Assembly (NCBI GenBank): GCA_017161655.1
Contig: JADFCV010000004.1
Location: forward strand, 201,378 to 265,377
Direction of reading: 5' to 3'
DNA from: Candidatus Sumerlaeota bacterium
Lineage (GTDB): Bacteria; Sumerlaeota; Sumerlaeia; Sumerlaeales; Sumerlaeaceae
Length of the DNA stretch: 64,000 bases
This document shows, piece by piece, positions 1 to 10,100 of the stretch. Position 1 is the stretch's first letter, and the number at the start of each line of letters is the position of its first letter. The position numbers and the translations under genes are program-made. Below the pieces are notes generated by a model, which worked only from the letters and a program-made list of their open reading frames with translations, was not told the DNA's origin and did not search any database.

Positions 1-167
1 GGGCCCTTCGGTTGCGGTAACAAACGTCCCAGGCGGAACACGACGCCGCGCTCATACTCGTTCAGTACGTTGATGCATTTCGCCAGGTAGATGACGACGA
101 TGAGAATAACCGGGACGATTGGCCCACTCAACAAAGACGTTAAAAAATTGACATCTGGCTGCGCCAT
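1..167 (-). CDS. SPFH/slipin (stomatin-like) membrane protein, 5' part only
   Basis: Reading leftward from an ATG at 165-167, the protein begins with a short polar stretch. A single hydrophobic segment follows at about residues 13-32, and then a motif containing NEYERGVVFRLGRLL. That juxtamembrane motif is typical of the slipin/stomatin branch of the SPFH (band 7) family, which forms oligomeric membrane scaffolds and is often encoded with NfeD proteases. The window edge cuts the gene after about 55 codons, so the SPFH domain itself is not visible. A Shine-Dalgarno-like GGGAGG lies about 9 bases upstream of the ATG. The gene is divergent from the ABC transporter genes to its right. Confidence 0.8.
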   Translation of the reverse strand, partial: MAQPDVNFLTSLLSGPIVPVILIVVIYLAKCINVLNEYERGVVFRLGRLLPQPKG

Positions 168-303
168 GTTTTCTGACCTCCCTGACTTTGCTAACTAGCT
201 CATAACCTTTGCGTGTTGCGGAATCTATAGAAAAGCGCCATTGCTTAGACAGAATCTCTTTTTCATGGAATTGGTGACCACAAGTCTGGCACGAAATCCC
301 CCA

Positions 304-1962
304 ATGAATGAGTTGCAACAGTCTGAATGGGCGGTCGAGATGCTCGACATCACGCGCTCCTTTGCGCGTGTGGTAGCCAATGATCGTGTGACGTTTCGCG
401 TTCGACGGGGCGAGGTGCACGCCCTCGTGGGGGAGAATGGGGCTGGGAAATCTACCCTTATGAAGATCCTTTATGGTCTTTATCGCCCCGATTCTGGCGA
501 AATCCGTGTGCACGGAAGGACAGTCAATTTTCGCTCGCCTGCTGATGCCATTGCTGCTGGCATTGGCATGGTTCACCAGCACTTCATGCTCGTGCCGCCT
601 TTTACTGTGACGGAAAACGTGATTCTCGGCGACGAACGCCTCCGTTTAGGAATCTATCGGCCGAGAGAGGCCGCCGTGCGGGTTGCTGAGCTCATTCAGC
701 GATATGGTATGGCAATCGATCCCTTCGCTGTCGTCGACAACCTTAGCGTGGGGGAGCAGCAGCGCGTTGAGATTCTCAAGATTCTTTACCGCGACGCCTC
801 CATTGTGATCCTCGATGAGCCAACCGCGGTGCTTACGCCGCAGGAAGTCGAGACCCTCTTCGGCACGATAAGGACCCTCGCTGATGGCGGAAAAACTGTC
901 ATTATCATCACGCACAAACTTCACGAGGTCATGTCCGTTTCACATCGTCTCACGGTCCTCCGCAGCGGCCGTGTTGTAGCCACTCTCGACACAGCTTCAA
1001 CCACTCCCGAAGAAATTGCGCGTCTGATGGTGGGACGCGACGTCATTCTCCCAACGCTCGCCCGTGACATCGAAAAAGCTCGCGGCAAGTGTGTGGAGAG
1101 CGCAGATGGTGAAACGCCGTCAGCAAATAGAAACGCGCCGCGCATCGAGACTTCGGTAGCCGGTGAGCAGGGAGGCGAAGTGAAAGGACTCGAGCCACTT
1201 CGGCTCGAACGAGTGTCGCTCCGTCGTGGGCGCGGACGCGCCCTTCTCAGCGAGATCTCTTTCAACGTTAAGTCTGGCGAGATTGTTGGAATTGCGGGCG
1301 TCGAGGGTAATGGCCAGAAGGAACTCCTTGAAGTGATCACTGGCCTGCGCTTCCCCTCAGAGGGCAGGATTTATATCAATCAGCGCGATGTAACCCTTTT
1401 GCCGCCACGGGAGAGGTTCTCTGCGGGGATGGCCTGCATTCCTGAAGATCGTCACCGCCAAGGGCTCATTCTCGACTTCGACTTGCGGGAGAATCTCGTG
1501 CTTGGTCGTCACCACAATTGGCGTTGGGTAAGAAAATTCGACCGCGCCGCCGCTGCCTGTTTGTTAGAGGATTTCGACGTACGTCCCGCTGATCCGCGAT
1601 TGCGGGCCAGCCAGCTAAGTGGGGGGAATCAGCAAAAGCTCATTGTTGCCCGCGAATTTACCCGTGGCGCGAACCTTCTCGTCGCCGCACATCCCACACG
1701 TGGCATTGACCTTGGCGCGATCGAGTTCATCCATCGCAAGCTTTTAGAACTGCGTGCCGCTGGGGTAGGAATTCTTCTCATTTCCGCCGAGCTGAGTGAA
1801 ATTCTTGCGCTCAGCGACCGTGTGCTCGTCATCTATGGCGGCAGCATTGTCTTTGAGGCCCCCAATCGAAATCTCGAAGAGAAAGATCTCGGAGTCTACA
1901 TGGCAGGTGGACATTCCATCTCCGTCCAATCTGAACTTGCACGAGAGGAGCCGCGGAAATGA
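304..1962 (+). CDS. Nucleoside/simple-sugar type ABC transporter, duplicated ATP-binding protein (YufO/NupA-like)
   Basis: This is a cytoplasmic ATPase with two fused ABC domains, 552 residues from the ATG at 304. The first half has Walker A GENGAGKST (about 43-51), signature LSVGEQQ (about 147-153) and Walker B ending ILDEPT. The second half has a degenerate P-loop GVEGNGQKE, signature LSGGNQQKL, and AAHPTRGIDLGAIEF in place of a standard Walker B. That last motif is typical of the BMP-family nucleoside importers (YufO, NupA) and separates them from RbsA-type sugar importers. A longer reading from TTG 241 or ATG 265 is possible, but family members begin only about 10 residues before the first beta strand, and no start has a strong ribosome site. 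The stop overlaps the permease start by 4 bases. Confidence 0.88.
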   Translation: MNELQQSEWAVEMLDITRSFARVVANDRVTFRVRRGEVHALVGENGAGKSTLMKILYGLYRPDSGEIRVHGRTVNFRSPADAIAAGIGMVHQHFMLVPPFTVTENVILGDERLRLGIYRPREAAVRVAELIQRYGMAIDPFAVVDNLSVGEQQRVEILKILYRDASIVILDEPTAVLTPQEVETLFGTIRTLADGGKTVIIITHKLHEVMSVSHRLTVLRSGRVVATLDTASTTPEEIARLMVGRDVILPTLARDIEKARGKCVESADGETPSANRNAPRIETSVAGEQGGEVKGLEPLRLERVSLRRGRGRALLSEISFNVKSGEIVGIAGVEGNGQKELLEVITGLRFPSEGRIYINQRDVTLLPPRERFSAGMACIPEDRHRQGLILDFDLRENLVLGRHHNWRWVRKFDRAAAACLLEDFDVRPADPRLRASQLSGGNQQKLIVAREFTRGANLLVAAHPTRGIDLGAIEFIHRKLLELRAAGVGILLISAELSEILALSDRVLVIYGGSIVFEAPNRNLEEKDLGVYMAGGHSISVQSELAREEPRK

Positions 1963-3068
1963 AACAGTGGTTTGTTCGTGCCATCCTTGCCCCTACTATC
2001 GCGCTGTTTCTTTCCACTCTCGTTGGCATGGCCTTTTTGGCGGTCACAGGTTATCCTGTGCTTTCCACATTCCGCGCTATTGTGCAAGAGAGCCTCCGCG
2101 ATTGGTACGGTCTGGGCCAGGTTCTTCACACGGCCACATTGCTCACCTTCACGGGTCTAGCCGTTGCTGTTGCGTTTCGTGCGGGGCTCTTTAACATTGG
2201 GGCAGAGGGACAACTCTACGTGGGGGCGATGGCCCTTGGCATCGTGGGCTACTACCTGAAGGGTGTTTCAAAAGACACCATTCAGCATATTCCGTGGCTC
2301 GCTTGGATGATCGCCCTGGTGCTCATTGCGATGCTGGGCGGTGGGCTCTATGCCACTATTCCCGGTGTTCTCAAAGCCTTTACCGGTGCGCACGAAGTCA
2401 TTACGACAATCATGCTGAATTTTGTCGCTCTTGCGTGGATCAACTATCTTCTCCGCTACGATCCAGATAGCTTCGCGGTGCCTGCAACCGTTCGAACACC
2501 AGCGTTTCCCGACTACCTGCGGCTGCCACGTTTATCAAAGTGGCTTCCAGTTTTTCAGGGGTCGGTTGTCAATGTGTCGCTGCTTCTGGCGCTTGCTGCA
2601 GCAGTCGCTGTCTGGTGGATGCTCCGCTCCACAAAACTAGGCTACGAAATCCGAGCTGTGGGCAAGAACCCCTTGGCCGCCCGACTTGCTGGGATTGTTC
2701 CAGCGCGCATCACCATCCTTGCCATGTTCCTCAGTGGTGCACTCGCCGGACTTGTTGGCGTCGGGTTCGTACTTGGCCATAAAGGGTACTTCGAAGAGAA
2801 TTTTTCCGCAGGACTCGGCTTCCTTGGGATCGCAGTGGCGTTGCTTGCCAATAATCACCCGATTGGCATACTGTTCACTGCTCTTCTTTTCGGAATTTTG
2901 AACTACGGCAAAGTCGCTGCGGCGAGTGAGATTCCCAAAGATATCATCGAGGTAATGGAAGCCGCCATCATTTTCAGTGTCGTGATCGTTAACCGCATGG
3001 CAACGCACGTGCTCCTGAGGATTTCGAAGCGAAGACTTCAGACCGCCGGAACCGACGACACAAAATAA
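1959..3068 (+). CDS. Nucleoside-type ABC transporter permease (YufP/NupB-like)
   Basis: This is a polytopic inner-membrane permease of the BPD_transp_2 family, 369 residues. It has about ten hydrophobic segments and the family's cytoplasmic coupling region, which includes GYEIRAVGKNPLAARLAGI. The RAGLFNIGAEGQLYVGA motif is typical of the larger of the two permeases in nucleoside importers (YufP/NupB). Its ATG overlaps the ATPase stop as ATGA, so the two are translationally coupled. The usual second permease (YufQ/NupC type) and the BMP substrate-binding lipoprotein are absent downstream, where dus follows. The partners may lie elsewhere in the genome. Nucleoside specificity is inferred from family resemblance only. 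Confidence 0.87.
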   Translation: MKQWFVRAILAPTIALFLSTLVGMAFLAVTGYPVLSTFRAIVQESLRDWYGLGQVLHTATLLTFTGLAVAVAFRAGLFNIGAEGQLYVGAMALGIVGYYLKGVSKDTIQHIPWLAWMIALVLIAMLGGGLYATIPGVLKAFTGAHEVITTIMLNFVALAWINYLLRYDPDSFAVPATVRTPAFPDYLRLPRLSKWLPVFQGSVVNVSLLLALAAAVAVWWMLRSTKLGYEIRAVGKNPLAARLAGIVPARITILAMFLSGALAGLVGVGFVLGHKGYFEENFSAGLGFLGIAVALLANNHPIGILFTALLFGILNYGKVAAASEIPKDIIEVMEAAIIFSVVIVNRMATHVLLRISKRRLQTAGTDDTK

Positions 3069-3145
3069 ATTAGCCTCTTACGGCGTCTTACTCAGTGCGG
3101 AATATGCGCGGCCTTAGCACATCGGGAGAAACGGGAGACCACAAC

Positions 3146-4336
3146 ATGTTTAACCACAATGCCACATCGTCCCCAATCGCTGCTCCAGGTGTGGAATGGC
3201 AAATCGGCTCCTTGCCCTTGCGCAGCCGCGTGTTGCCCGCGCCGATGTGCAACATCACGGATCGGCCATTCCGCGAAATCTTGCGCTCCATGGGGGCCGA
3301 TCTCGTTTATACACAAATGATCTCCGCGGAGGGGCTCATTCGGGGCGACAAAGGAACGTGGAGCCTTTTGGATATTGGCGGAGAGGCGCCGCCTGTTGCT
3401 GTTCAACTCTTAGGCGGCGAACCGGACCGCCTGGCCGAAGCTGCACGAATCGTGGAGCAGCAAGGGGCTGCACTGGTCGATGTCAACATGGGCTGCCCTG
3501 CGCGCAAAGTCACAGGCAACCATTGTGGAAGCGCGCTCATGAAAGAGCCTGCGCGCGTGGCGGCCATTGTCCGTGCGCTGCGTCGAGCCGTGAAAATCCC
3601 CGTTACCGTAAAGATGCGCGCCGGTTGGGAGGATGGGCAGATCATTGCGGTAGAGCTGGCTCGAATTTGTGAAGCCGAGGGCGCCGATGCGGTGGCACTC
3701 CATGCTCGTACCCGTCAGCAGGGCTATCGAGGCCAGGCAGATTGGCGCCTCATCGCTGAACTCAAAGAAGCGGTGCGTATCCCTGTCATCGGCAATGGCG
3801 ACGTCACATCTCCGGCTGATGCTGTGCGCATGATCCGCGAGACCCATTGCGATGCAATCATGATCGGGCGCGGACTTATTGGTAACCCGTGGTTGCTCAG
3901 AGCGTGTGAGCGCGCGATGCGCGACTTTTGCGAGGGCCGAATTTCCTCAGAAGACGAAGTCCCCACCGACGAAATGATCGAATGCGAGGAAGGTGATGCT
4001 CACACGCTCATTCGAGTTCCAGCTTACTTGCTCGACGTAAATCTCGATGAGCGATTCTCGCTGGTTCTCAATCACACTCGAATGATGGTGAGCGCAAAAG
4101 GTGAGCGCCGCGGCATTCTCGAGATGCGCAAGCATACCGTACAGTATCTGCGCGGTTTGCATGGTGCGCGCGCTTTCCGCGAGAAACTCATGCACATTGA
4201 GACCTTGAGCGACCTTGAGCATGCCCTTGCACAGTATCGTGATTGGCTGCGCTCACGACCCCACCACGGAGTCGCTTGCCCGCGCCGTGAACAACCTTCG
4301 CATGCTCCAGTAAATGAATCTCAGAATGAGGCCTGA
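3146..4336 (+). CDS. dus: tRNA-dihydrouridine synthase
   Basis: This is an FMN-dependent reductase that converts uridine to dihydrouridine in tRNA. It is a TIM barrel of 396 residues. Visible family motifs are LPAPMCNITDRPFR at the N-terminal FMN site, VNMGCPARKV with the conserved cysteine at about residue 117, VKMRAGW, LHARTRQQGY, IPVIGNGDV and AIMIGRGLIGNPWL. A C-terminal helical domain follows. The ATG at 3146 is preferred because GGGAG lies about 8 bases upstream. A GTG at 3095 and an ATG at 3104 would add a non-conserved extension. The subgroup looks closest to DusB, but I do not assign it firmly. The 3' end overlaps larE by 23 bases. Confidence 0.93.
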   Translation: MFNHNATSSPIAAPGVEWQIGSLPLRSRVLPAPMCNITDRPFREILRSMGADLVYTQMISAEGLIRGDKGTWSLLDIGGEAPPVAVQLLGGEPDRLAEAARIVEQQGAALVDVNMGCPARKVTGNHCGSALMKEPARVAAIVRALRRAVKIPVTVKMRAGWEDGQIIAVELARICEAEGADAVALHARTRQQGYRGQADWRLIAELKEAVRIPVIGNGDVTSPADAVRMIRETHCDAIMIGRGLIGNPWLLRACERAMRDFCEGRISSEDEVPTDEMIECEEGDAHTLIRVPAYLLDVNLDERFSLVLNHTRMMVSAKGERRGILEMRKHTVQYLRGLHGARAFREKLMHIETLSDLEHALAQYRDWLRSRPHHGVACPRREQPSHAPVNESQNEA

Positions 4337-5174
4337 ATTAGTCCAGAAAGTCGAGCGCTTGAAGGACGCTTTTCGGCAGAAGCGTCGCGTGCTGGTTGCA
4401 CTGTCAGGGGGAGTCGATTCTACGCTCCTGCAAGAGATTGCTCACCTGGCCCTGGGATTCGAAGACGCGATCGCCGTGACCGCAAAGAGTGAAACACTCA
4501 CGCCAGAAGAGTTCCAAAACGTCTGCGACCTGGCTCATGCGCGTGGATGGAATCATCACGTCATCGAGTACTCCGAACTGGAAATCCCAAACTACGCCGA
4601 AAATCCCGTGAATCGCTGTTATTTCTGCAAGCGAGAGCTTTTCGGACGGCTTCGCGAGCTCGCTGAGAGGTGGGGATGTTCGGCAGTTGTCGAAGGGACA
4701 AACGCCGACGATCGCGGCGACTATCGGCCAGGGATGAAGGCCGCGAACGAAACCGGTACGTGGGCGCCACTGCTCGAATACGGTTGGACGAAGAGCGACA
4801 TCCGCGACGCAGCGCGCGCCCTTGGCCTTCCCACGTGGGATAAGCCCTCCGGCGCATGTTTGTCGTCGCGTGTTCCGTATGGCATGCCGATCACGCGCGA
4901 AAAACTCGAGCAAATAGCTCTGGCTGAAAAGGTCCTCAAAAAACTCGGCTTCTCTCAAGTGCGCGTGAGACATCACGGCACCATCGCTCGCATTGAAATT
5001 CTGCCTGAGGAAATGCCACGTCTTTTCTCAGAGAACCTAGCAGGTCAAATTGCCGACGAATTCCGACGAATTGGTTTTGTCTATACAACGGTTGATCTTT
5101 TAGGCTACCGCACAGGAAGTCTCAATGCCGTGCTGAGTGTCGACGGGGAAGCCCGCCCCAGTTCGTCAGCGTAA
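4314..5174 (+). CDS. larE: ATP-dependent (sacrificial or cluster-type) sulfur transferase LarE
   Basis: This is a PP-loop ATP pyrophosphatase family protein of 286 residues. It carries the P-loop SGGVDST at about 31-37 and the LarE region PSGACLSSRVPYG at about 178-190. LarE inserts sulfur into the pyridinium precursor of the nickel-pincer nucleotide cofactor of lactate racemase and related enzymes. Besides C182, which matches the sulfur-donating cysteine of the Lactobacillus enzyme, there is a C102-x2-C105 pair (motif NRCYFCK). The three-cysteine pattern is the one associated with cluster-containing LarE enzymes. No larA, larB or larC lies in the window. The start lies inside the end of dus, so coupling is likely. 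An in-frame ATG at 4326 is an alternative start. Confidence 0.9.
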   Translation: MNLRMRPELVQKVERLKDAFRQKRRVLVALSGGVDSTLLQEIAHLALGFEDAIAVTAKSETLTPEEFQNVCDLAHARGWNHHVIEYSELEIPNYAENPVNRCYFCKRELFGRLRELAERWGCSAVVEGTNADDRGDYRPGMKAANETGTWAPLLEYGWTKSDIRDAARALGLPTWDKPSGACLSSRVPYGMPITREKLEQIALAEKVLKKLGFSQVRVRHHGTIARIEILPEEMPRLFSENLAGQIADEFRRIGFVYTTVDLLGYRTGSLNAVLSVDGEARPSSSA

Positions 5175-5239
5175 TCAGCCAGCGCAAAGGCGCCTTGAAA
5201 TCCCTTGCCCCCCACGCCGCTTCCCGTTAGGATGCGATT

Positions 5240-5545
5240 ATGGAAATTAACCGGGAACAAGCAAAGTACCTGAGCTACGAGTTCGAGTGTTTTGTTCGTA
5301 TCGGCCTCGATGCACAAGCCCGGCTCGACGCACTGAAACGGATAGAAGCGTATTTTCTTGGCCCGGAAGGAACACCGCTCCCCACATTTCATTTCGAAAT
5401 CCCTGATGAGCGTGGACGAATCAGTCGCGTGATCGATTTCGAACCTGACGACCGCCAGCTCGTACGCCTTCACGAATTTCTCACTCGCTGGACCATTGAG
5501 CAGGTGCAGGAGATGACGTCGCTGCTACCTCGACACGAGGATTAA
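5240..5545 (+). CDS. Hypothetical protein, 101 residues
   Basis: This is a small soluble, acidic protein with no signal peptide or membrane segment. It starts at an ATG with AGGA about 7 bases upstream, 65 bases after larE. The sequence is charged, with predicted helical ends and a central segment containing FHFEIPDERGRISRVIDFEPDD. I do not recognise a family. The good ribosome site, normal codon use and absence of a better ORF in either strand support it as a real gene. It is convergent with the FAD oxidoreductase to its right, 25 bases away. A role cannot be inferred from context. Confidence 0.6.
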   Translation: MEINREQAKYLSYEFECFVRIGLDAQARLDALKRIEAYFLGPEGTPLPTFHFEIPDERGRISRVIDFEPDDRQLVRLHEFLTRWTIEQVQEMTSLLPRHED

Positions 5546-5570
5546 GCATCCTCTTTTCGCACGGCCCCTC

Positions 5571-7001
5571 TCAGTCCACGATGCGGAAGTGTGCAAATTG
5601 GTCCAGGCTCGCGTACCAGGCTTGCGCTGGTGATGGGTAGTTTCCCACCACACATTCCGCTGCGCGAATTCCCATGAGCATGGAGTGATCCATATTGTTG
5701 TGGTTGAACAATCCCTGGCGTCCCGTGGTGATCACGTTGGGGATTTGACCAAGCGCCTGACAAACAGCGGACAAGAGCTGGCGATAGTTGCGAGTGTAGA
5801 TTGGATACGCATGCGAGAGGCGCTTGGTAAAGGTCTCCACAACTTCGTCCCGCGTAAACAATCCAGCCTCGACAGCGTCGTGTACCACCAGCTCGCGAAG
5901 CTCGCTATCAGTTTTCCTCCATAGCCCAGAGTTCAGCCGAGCAGTCACCTCGAAAACAACAAGCGTGCGATCTGCTGGAGCCATGCCAGGATCAAAATTC
6001 TTCGGCTCGTAGGCTCGGTTGAACACGATGTGCTCTTCAGGGAAATAAATCCATGTGTTGGGTGACATCTGGCGCTTCGCTAGGGCAACACCCACCAGCA
6101 CCATCCCCACATACTCTAATTGCTTCGCTGCTAACACCCCTTCATCTAGCTTGCTGCCAAGCATTGCGGAGAGATCAGTGACCGGAATGGTTGAAACCAC
6201 GACATCGGTTTCGAAAAATGAGTCTGAAGATTCTTCAGTTGAGGCCTCGGCGCAAACGGCTGTCACGCCGCTGCCGCCTGACTCAAAAGCCAGAGCGCGA
6301 AGTCCTGTCTCAATCGAACCGCCGCGTTCGAGCACCCTATTTTCGAGGGCATGAACAAGCCCCTCCACGCCGCCTCGAATGTACGTAAATCGGTCGAGTG
6401 CAGTCGGCCGCGACTGCTTATCTTTACGCCGCAGTAAACGCTGCACGACCTTGTTTGTGTTTCCCGCACTCACGCGAACGCGGGCAATGTCTTCGCTGAG
6501 TTGCTCTGGTGGGGTTTTCCACACTTTGCGCGTGTATGGTTCAATCAGCTTTCGGTAGAGTGCGTCTCCAAACGCCTGCCGCATAGCATCTGCGTAGCTG
6601 AGTGGACGCCCAACGAGGGAACGTATCTGCCCCCAAATAGCAGAAGTGCCATAGTAACCGAGTTTGAACGGCCCCATGACCCGCAAGATTTCTCCCGCGC
6701 GCACCGGATACGTGTAATAATGCCCATCGAGATACAGTTGGCTCCGCCGTTCGACCTGAAGTGCATCTTCAGCAGCAATGAGCTCCGGCAGCAGCGTAGC
6801 AATCTCCGGTAATTCCGTATAGACCCGATGGGGCCCCAAATCCGCAGCAAACTCTCCACAGCGCCAGAGCGATGCAAGTCCTCCCAGCTGCGTATCAGCC
6901 TCGATCACAGTCACTTCGCAAGTGGGTTCAAGTTCCAGCAAGCGCGCAGCACATGCTAAGCCAGCAACACCGCCACCGAGAACGAGTATCGTCTTTTTCA
7001 T
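5571..7001 (-). CDS. FAD-dependent amine oxidase/protoporphyrinogen-oxidase-like protein
   Basis: This is a 476-residue flavoprotein. A Rossmann dinucleotide-binding motif sits at the extreme N-terminus (VLGGGVAGLACA, about 7-18), followed by an acidic strand end VIEAD and then GGLA. A C-terminal FAD motif region contains TTGRQGLFNHNNMDHSMLMG. This layout fits the NAD(P)-binding Rossmann/amino-oxidase family, which includes HemG/HemY-type protoporphyrinogen oxidases and UDP-galactopyranose-mutase-like proteins. In bacteria with envelope polysaccharide genes, relatives are often annotated simply as FAD-dependent oxidoreductase. The segment around residues 130-180, with LIEPYTRKVWKTPPEQL, resembles the mutase-like branch more than the heme enzyme. 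No heme biosynthesis genes are nearby. The substrate is unknown. Confidence 0.8.
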   Translation of the reverse strand: MKKTILVLGGGVAGLACAARLLELEPTCEVTVIEADTQLGGLASLWRCGEFAADLGPHRVYTELPEIATLLPELIAAEDALQVERRSQLYLDGHYYTYPVRAGEILRVMGPFKLGYYGTSAIWGQIRSLVGRPLSYADAMRQAFGDALYRKLIEPYTRKVWKTPPEQLSEDIARVRVSAGNTNKVVQRLLRRKDKQSRPTALDRFTYIRGGVEGLVHALENRVLERGGSIETGLRALAFESGGSGVTAVCAEASTEESSDSFFETDVVVSTIPVTDLSAMLGSKLDEGVLAAKQLEYVGMVLVGVALAKRQMSPNTWIYFPEEHIVFNRAYEPKNFDPGMAPADRTLVVFEVTARLNSGLWRKTDSELRELVVHDAVEAGLFTRDEVVETFTKRLSHAYPIYTRNYRQLLSAVCQALGQIPNVITTGRQGLFNHNNMDHSMLMGIRAAECVVGNYPSPAQAWYASLDQFAHFRIVD

Positions 7002-7120
7002 AAGTCTCCTCGACGGTGCGGCAAGCTTTGCCGGTAGAGAAAGCGCGGTGAATCACCTGATGAGGATTTTCCAAACATCTTCGGACTTTACGCGGTCTTA
7101 TTCTTTTCCATTCACAGCCG

Positions 7121-10100
7121 TTACGGAGTGGGGGACTGGAAGAGAGGAAGTGGGATAGGAGTGACTGAAGGCTGTGCGGCAGGGCCACTGACACGAAATG
7201 CCATGATGACCTTGCCCAACGTTCGATCTGCCATCCGAGCCAGCTCGTCCACGAGGGGAATCGCTCCCAGCAATGAGGACTCAAACAAATTCAACCGGAC
7301 CTGGGCGTCAATTCGGTGATCTTCCAGGTAGTAACGACCATAAAGTTCCAGCAGTAACCCCTCTGTTTCGAGCTCGACTTTGTCCCACATCACGACACCG
7401 TCAGCGATTTGAAAGCGAGCATCACGTTTCGAATTATAGGCAGCTTTCTCAAAGAGTCCGCGCGTCTGAGTGAGGTTCACCACCTGGAAGAGTTTCAAAA
7501 TGAATGGCAACCGGCCCGCTTCCACCTGCACAAGTCCCACTCTGCCCTCACCGCGTAATCGCTGGACGTCAGTCTTGACGCCACTGAGCTTGATCTTTCC
7601 TGTCAAGACACCCTCAACCAATCTGGGATTCTGGAACACCCAGCGACTAAGCGGTGGGATTCTGACGTGATCGAGCTGCACATTGGCTTCCCACCGCGGG
7701 TAGTCGTCGGGCTTTTCGCGCCATGACTCGATTGCTCCATAGCCCCGCATGCTCCCCCCAAATCCTTGGATGAAAATGTTTCGAAATTCCGTCCGCCGCG
7801 GTGGCTCGCCCGAAACGAACGTGTAAACTAATTCACCGGAGCACTGTCCGACGCTTTCCCCTTTGTAGGTCCCTCGCGCAGCCACAATGGTTCCTTCTAG
7901 TTCAAAGCGCTTCCCTTTCGCAGGCGGTGATCGTCTCGCCGGTGGGTGAAAGTCAGCACTCCAGCCAGTAATCCACGTGTCGAAATGAGCCTCTTCGGGG
8001 GTTTCGATCTGGAACTTTATCTTCGGATAGTGATTCGGAACCATTGCGATGCTGCCCCACAGCCGGCAATTCGGCGTGTCGGCCATAGCACACCGCAACG
8101 GTGCGTTCTCAGGAACTTCAATCGTGGTTCCCCTGAGCACAAAGCTTCCGTGGATATCTTTGATTTCGCCCCTTGGAACACTTATGCCGTAAGAAAGAGT
8201 CCGAGCTGGTGGCATCGCATGATGTCGGAAGCTTGCCCCTTTTGCTTGGTCGCCAGCGACAACGCGTCCATTCATTTGGAGGCGGCCGCCCTGATAGGCC
8301 CTGAGCACGCGGGGTCCTAGGGAAGCGAGCAATCGGAACAGCTCATTTTGGAGTTTGGAATCAGCGGCGAGTGTTGGTTCTGCGATTTCGACGGTTACGT
8401 CAGCTGCTGCAGGGCCATGGATTTCAACAAAAGGCTCCATGCGTGGAAGTAGTTGCTGCACCTGCTCAAGGTTCCCCGTCGCGTTGAGCCGCACAGCTAT
8501 TCGCGTCTGGTCCAGCGATCCCGTTCCGTTCGCCTGGATTCCATTCATTGCACCGCTGAAACTTTTCAGAGTCAGGCGTTTCCCGTCCCAGCCAATATCC
8601 GCGCTGAGATTCTCCAGCTTGGCAGAAACGTAGTCCGTAACAAATTCAAAAGCTAACTGCGAAAGACTCGCGTTGCCTCTGAGATTCGCATGTTGCCAAT
8701 CGCTCAAACGCAGATCGCACTGCACGCTCGCTGCCAGTTTTCCGGAGGGCCGGTAAGCACTGACCTGGTTGCGCCAGGTCGGCTCGAGGCTCGCCACGAA
8801 GGCTGCCGCATCTGCTGAAAGTTGTAACGTAACCGAGACTTCCGGATCCTTCCAAAAATACCGATCGCCTGCGATGCTGCCCACCAGCCTCACATCACTT
8901 GCTCCAAACTTTGCTCGCAATCCGTCAATAATGACCGTGGAGTTCTGAACACGCAGCTCTCCATTGGCGTCGGTTACTGGAGCGGGCATGGACTTCTGAC
9001 GAAAGGCTAAATCTTGCACACGAACAACTCCAACCATTTTCGGAGCAGGCCAGGCCCCGGGGTCGCCTTCAACGGGTTGTTCAAGGCTTCCCTCACTATA
9101 AATGCTGCCCCCTAGCGGAGTGATCGATTCGGCCGACTCGGCAACTTGCCCTCCTGCCGATTGCACCAATTCCGTCAACTCGCGAGCGTCAGCCTGGCTT
9201 TCCCACCGTAGGCGCAAAGTCCCTGTCCGCGAGGTCAAATAATCCCCCACAAGTTCTCCGTTCACTGTAAGCGCTGCTTTTCCAAGTTGGCCTGCTAGCT
9301 CATGGAACACGAGCCGGCGTGGTTCGAAGTCCAGCTCACCTTTCAACTCACGCACGGGACGCCGCAAATGGGGGGTGTGCAGTGTCACCGATGAAAAAGT
9401 CAATTTCCCCACCACAGTGCGCAGCTCAGGTCCAGCGCCGGCCACATGGAGATTTGCCTGGACCGCACCGTTGCCTGCTGTGACCTCAAATCCCTTCGGT
9501 AGGGGAGCATTCAACAGCTCGATATACGGTGCGCCAATATGATCCGCTGATAAATTGGCTTCGTATTCCTGCTGTTCCCAATTCCCCCGGCCCTCAGCTT
9601 CAAGTCGGATTTGCGGGCTTTCGATACGCGCTTTCGTCAGCGTGAGCTGGCGTGAGTCAAACTCGATTGCACCCCGCAGGGCCAACTGAACATTTTCGTC
9701 CTGGTAAGCAATGCTGTGCGTTGGCATCGAGAGAGCAAGGGCACTCACCGAGACGTTGGTCACGAAGTCCCACTGGTTTTCGCGCCGTAGCATTCGAACA
9801 TCCAAACGCGTGTCGCGCGCCTCCGTGGCTACGGACCCGCGGAAACCCATGGGCCAGTAGGCGCGAAATGTGGGACTCTCAAGCTCCCCGGCAAATTCGC
9901 TTGTTCCCAAAAAAGTTCCTCGCACAGTAAAAGGTGAGGGCGCCTCGCGGACTGTAGCAAGTCCTGTACACTGCACCGCATAGCGTTCACCGCTCAATTC
10001 TCGCACTTGAAGATTGGAAATCTGCACCGCCGCAACAGTGGTCTCGTAGCTTTGACTCTTCGAACGCATGGGGAGGGCAGTCATGCGGTCTAGTCCTTGA

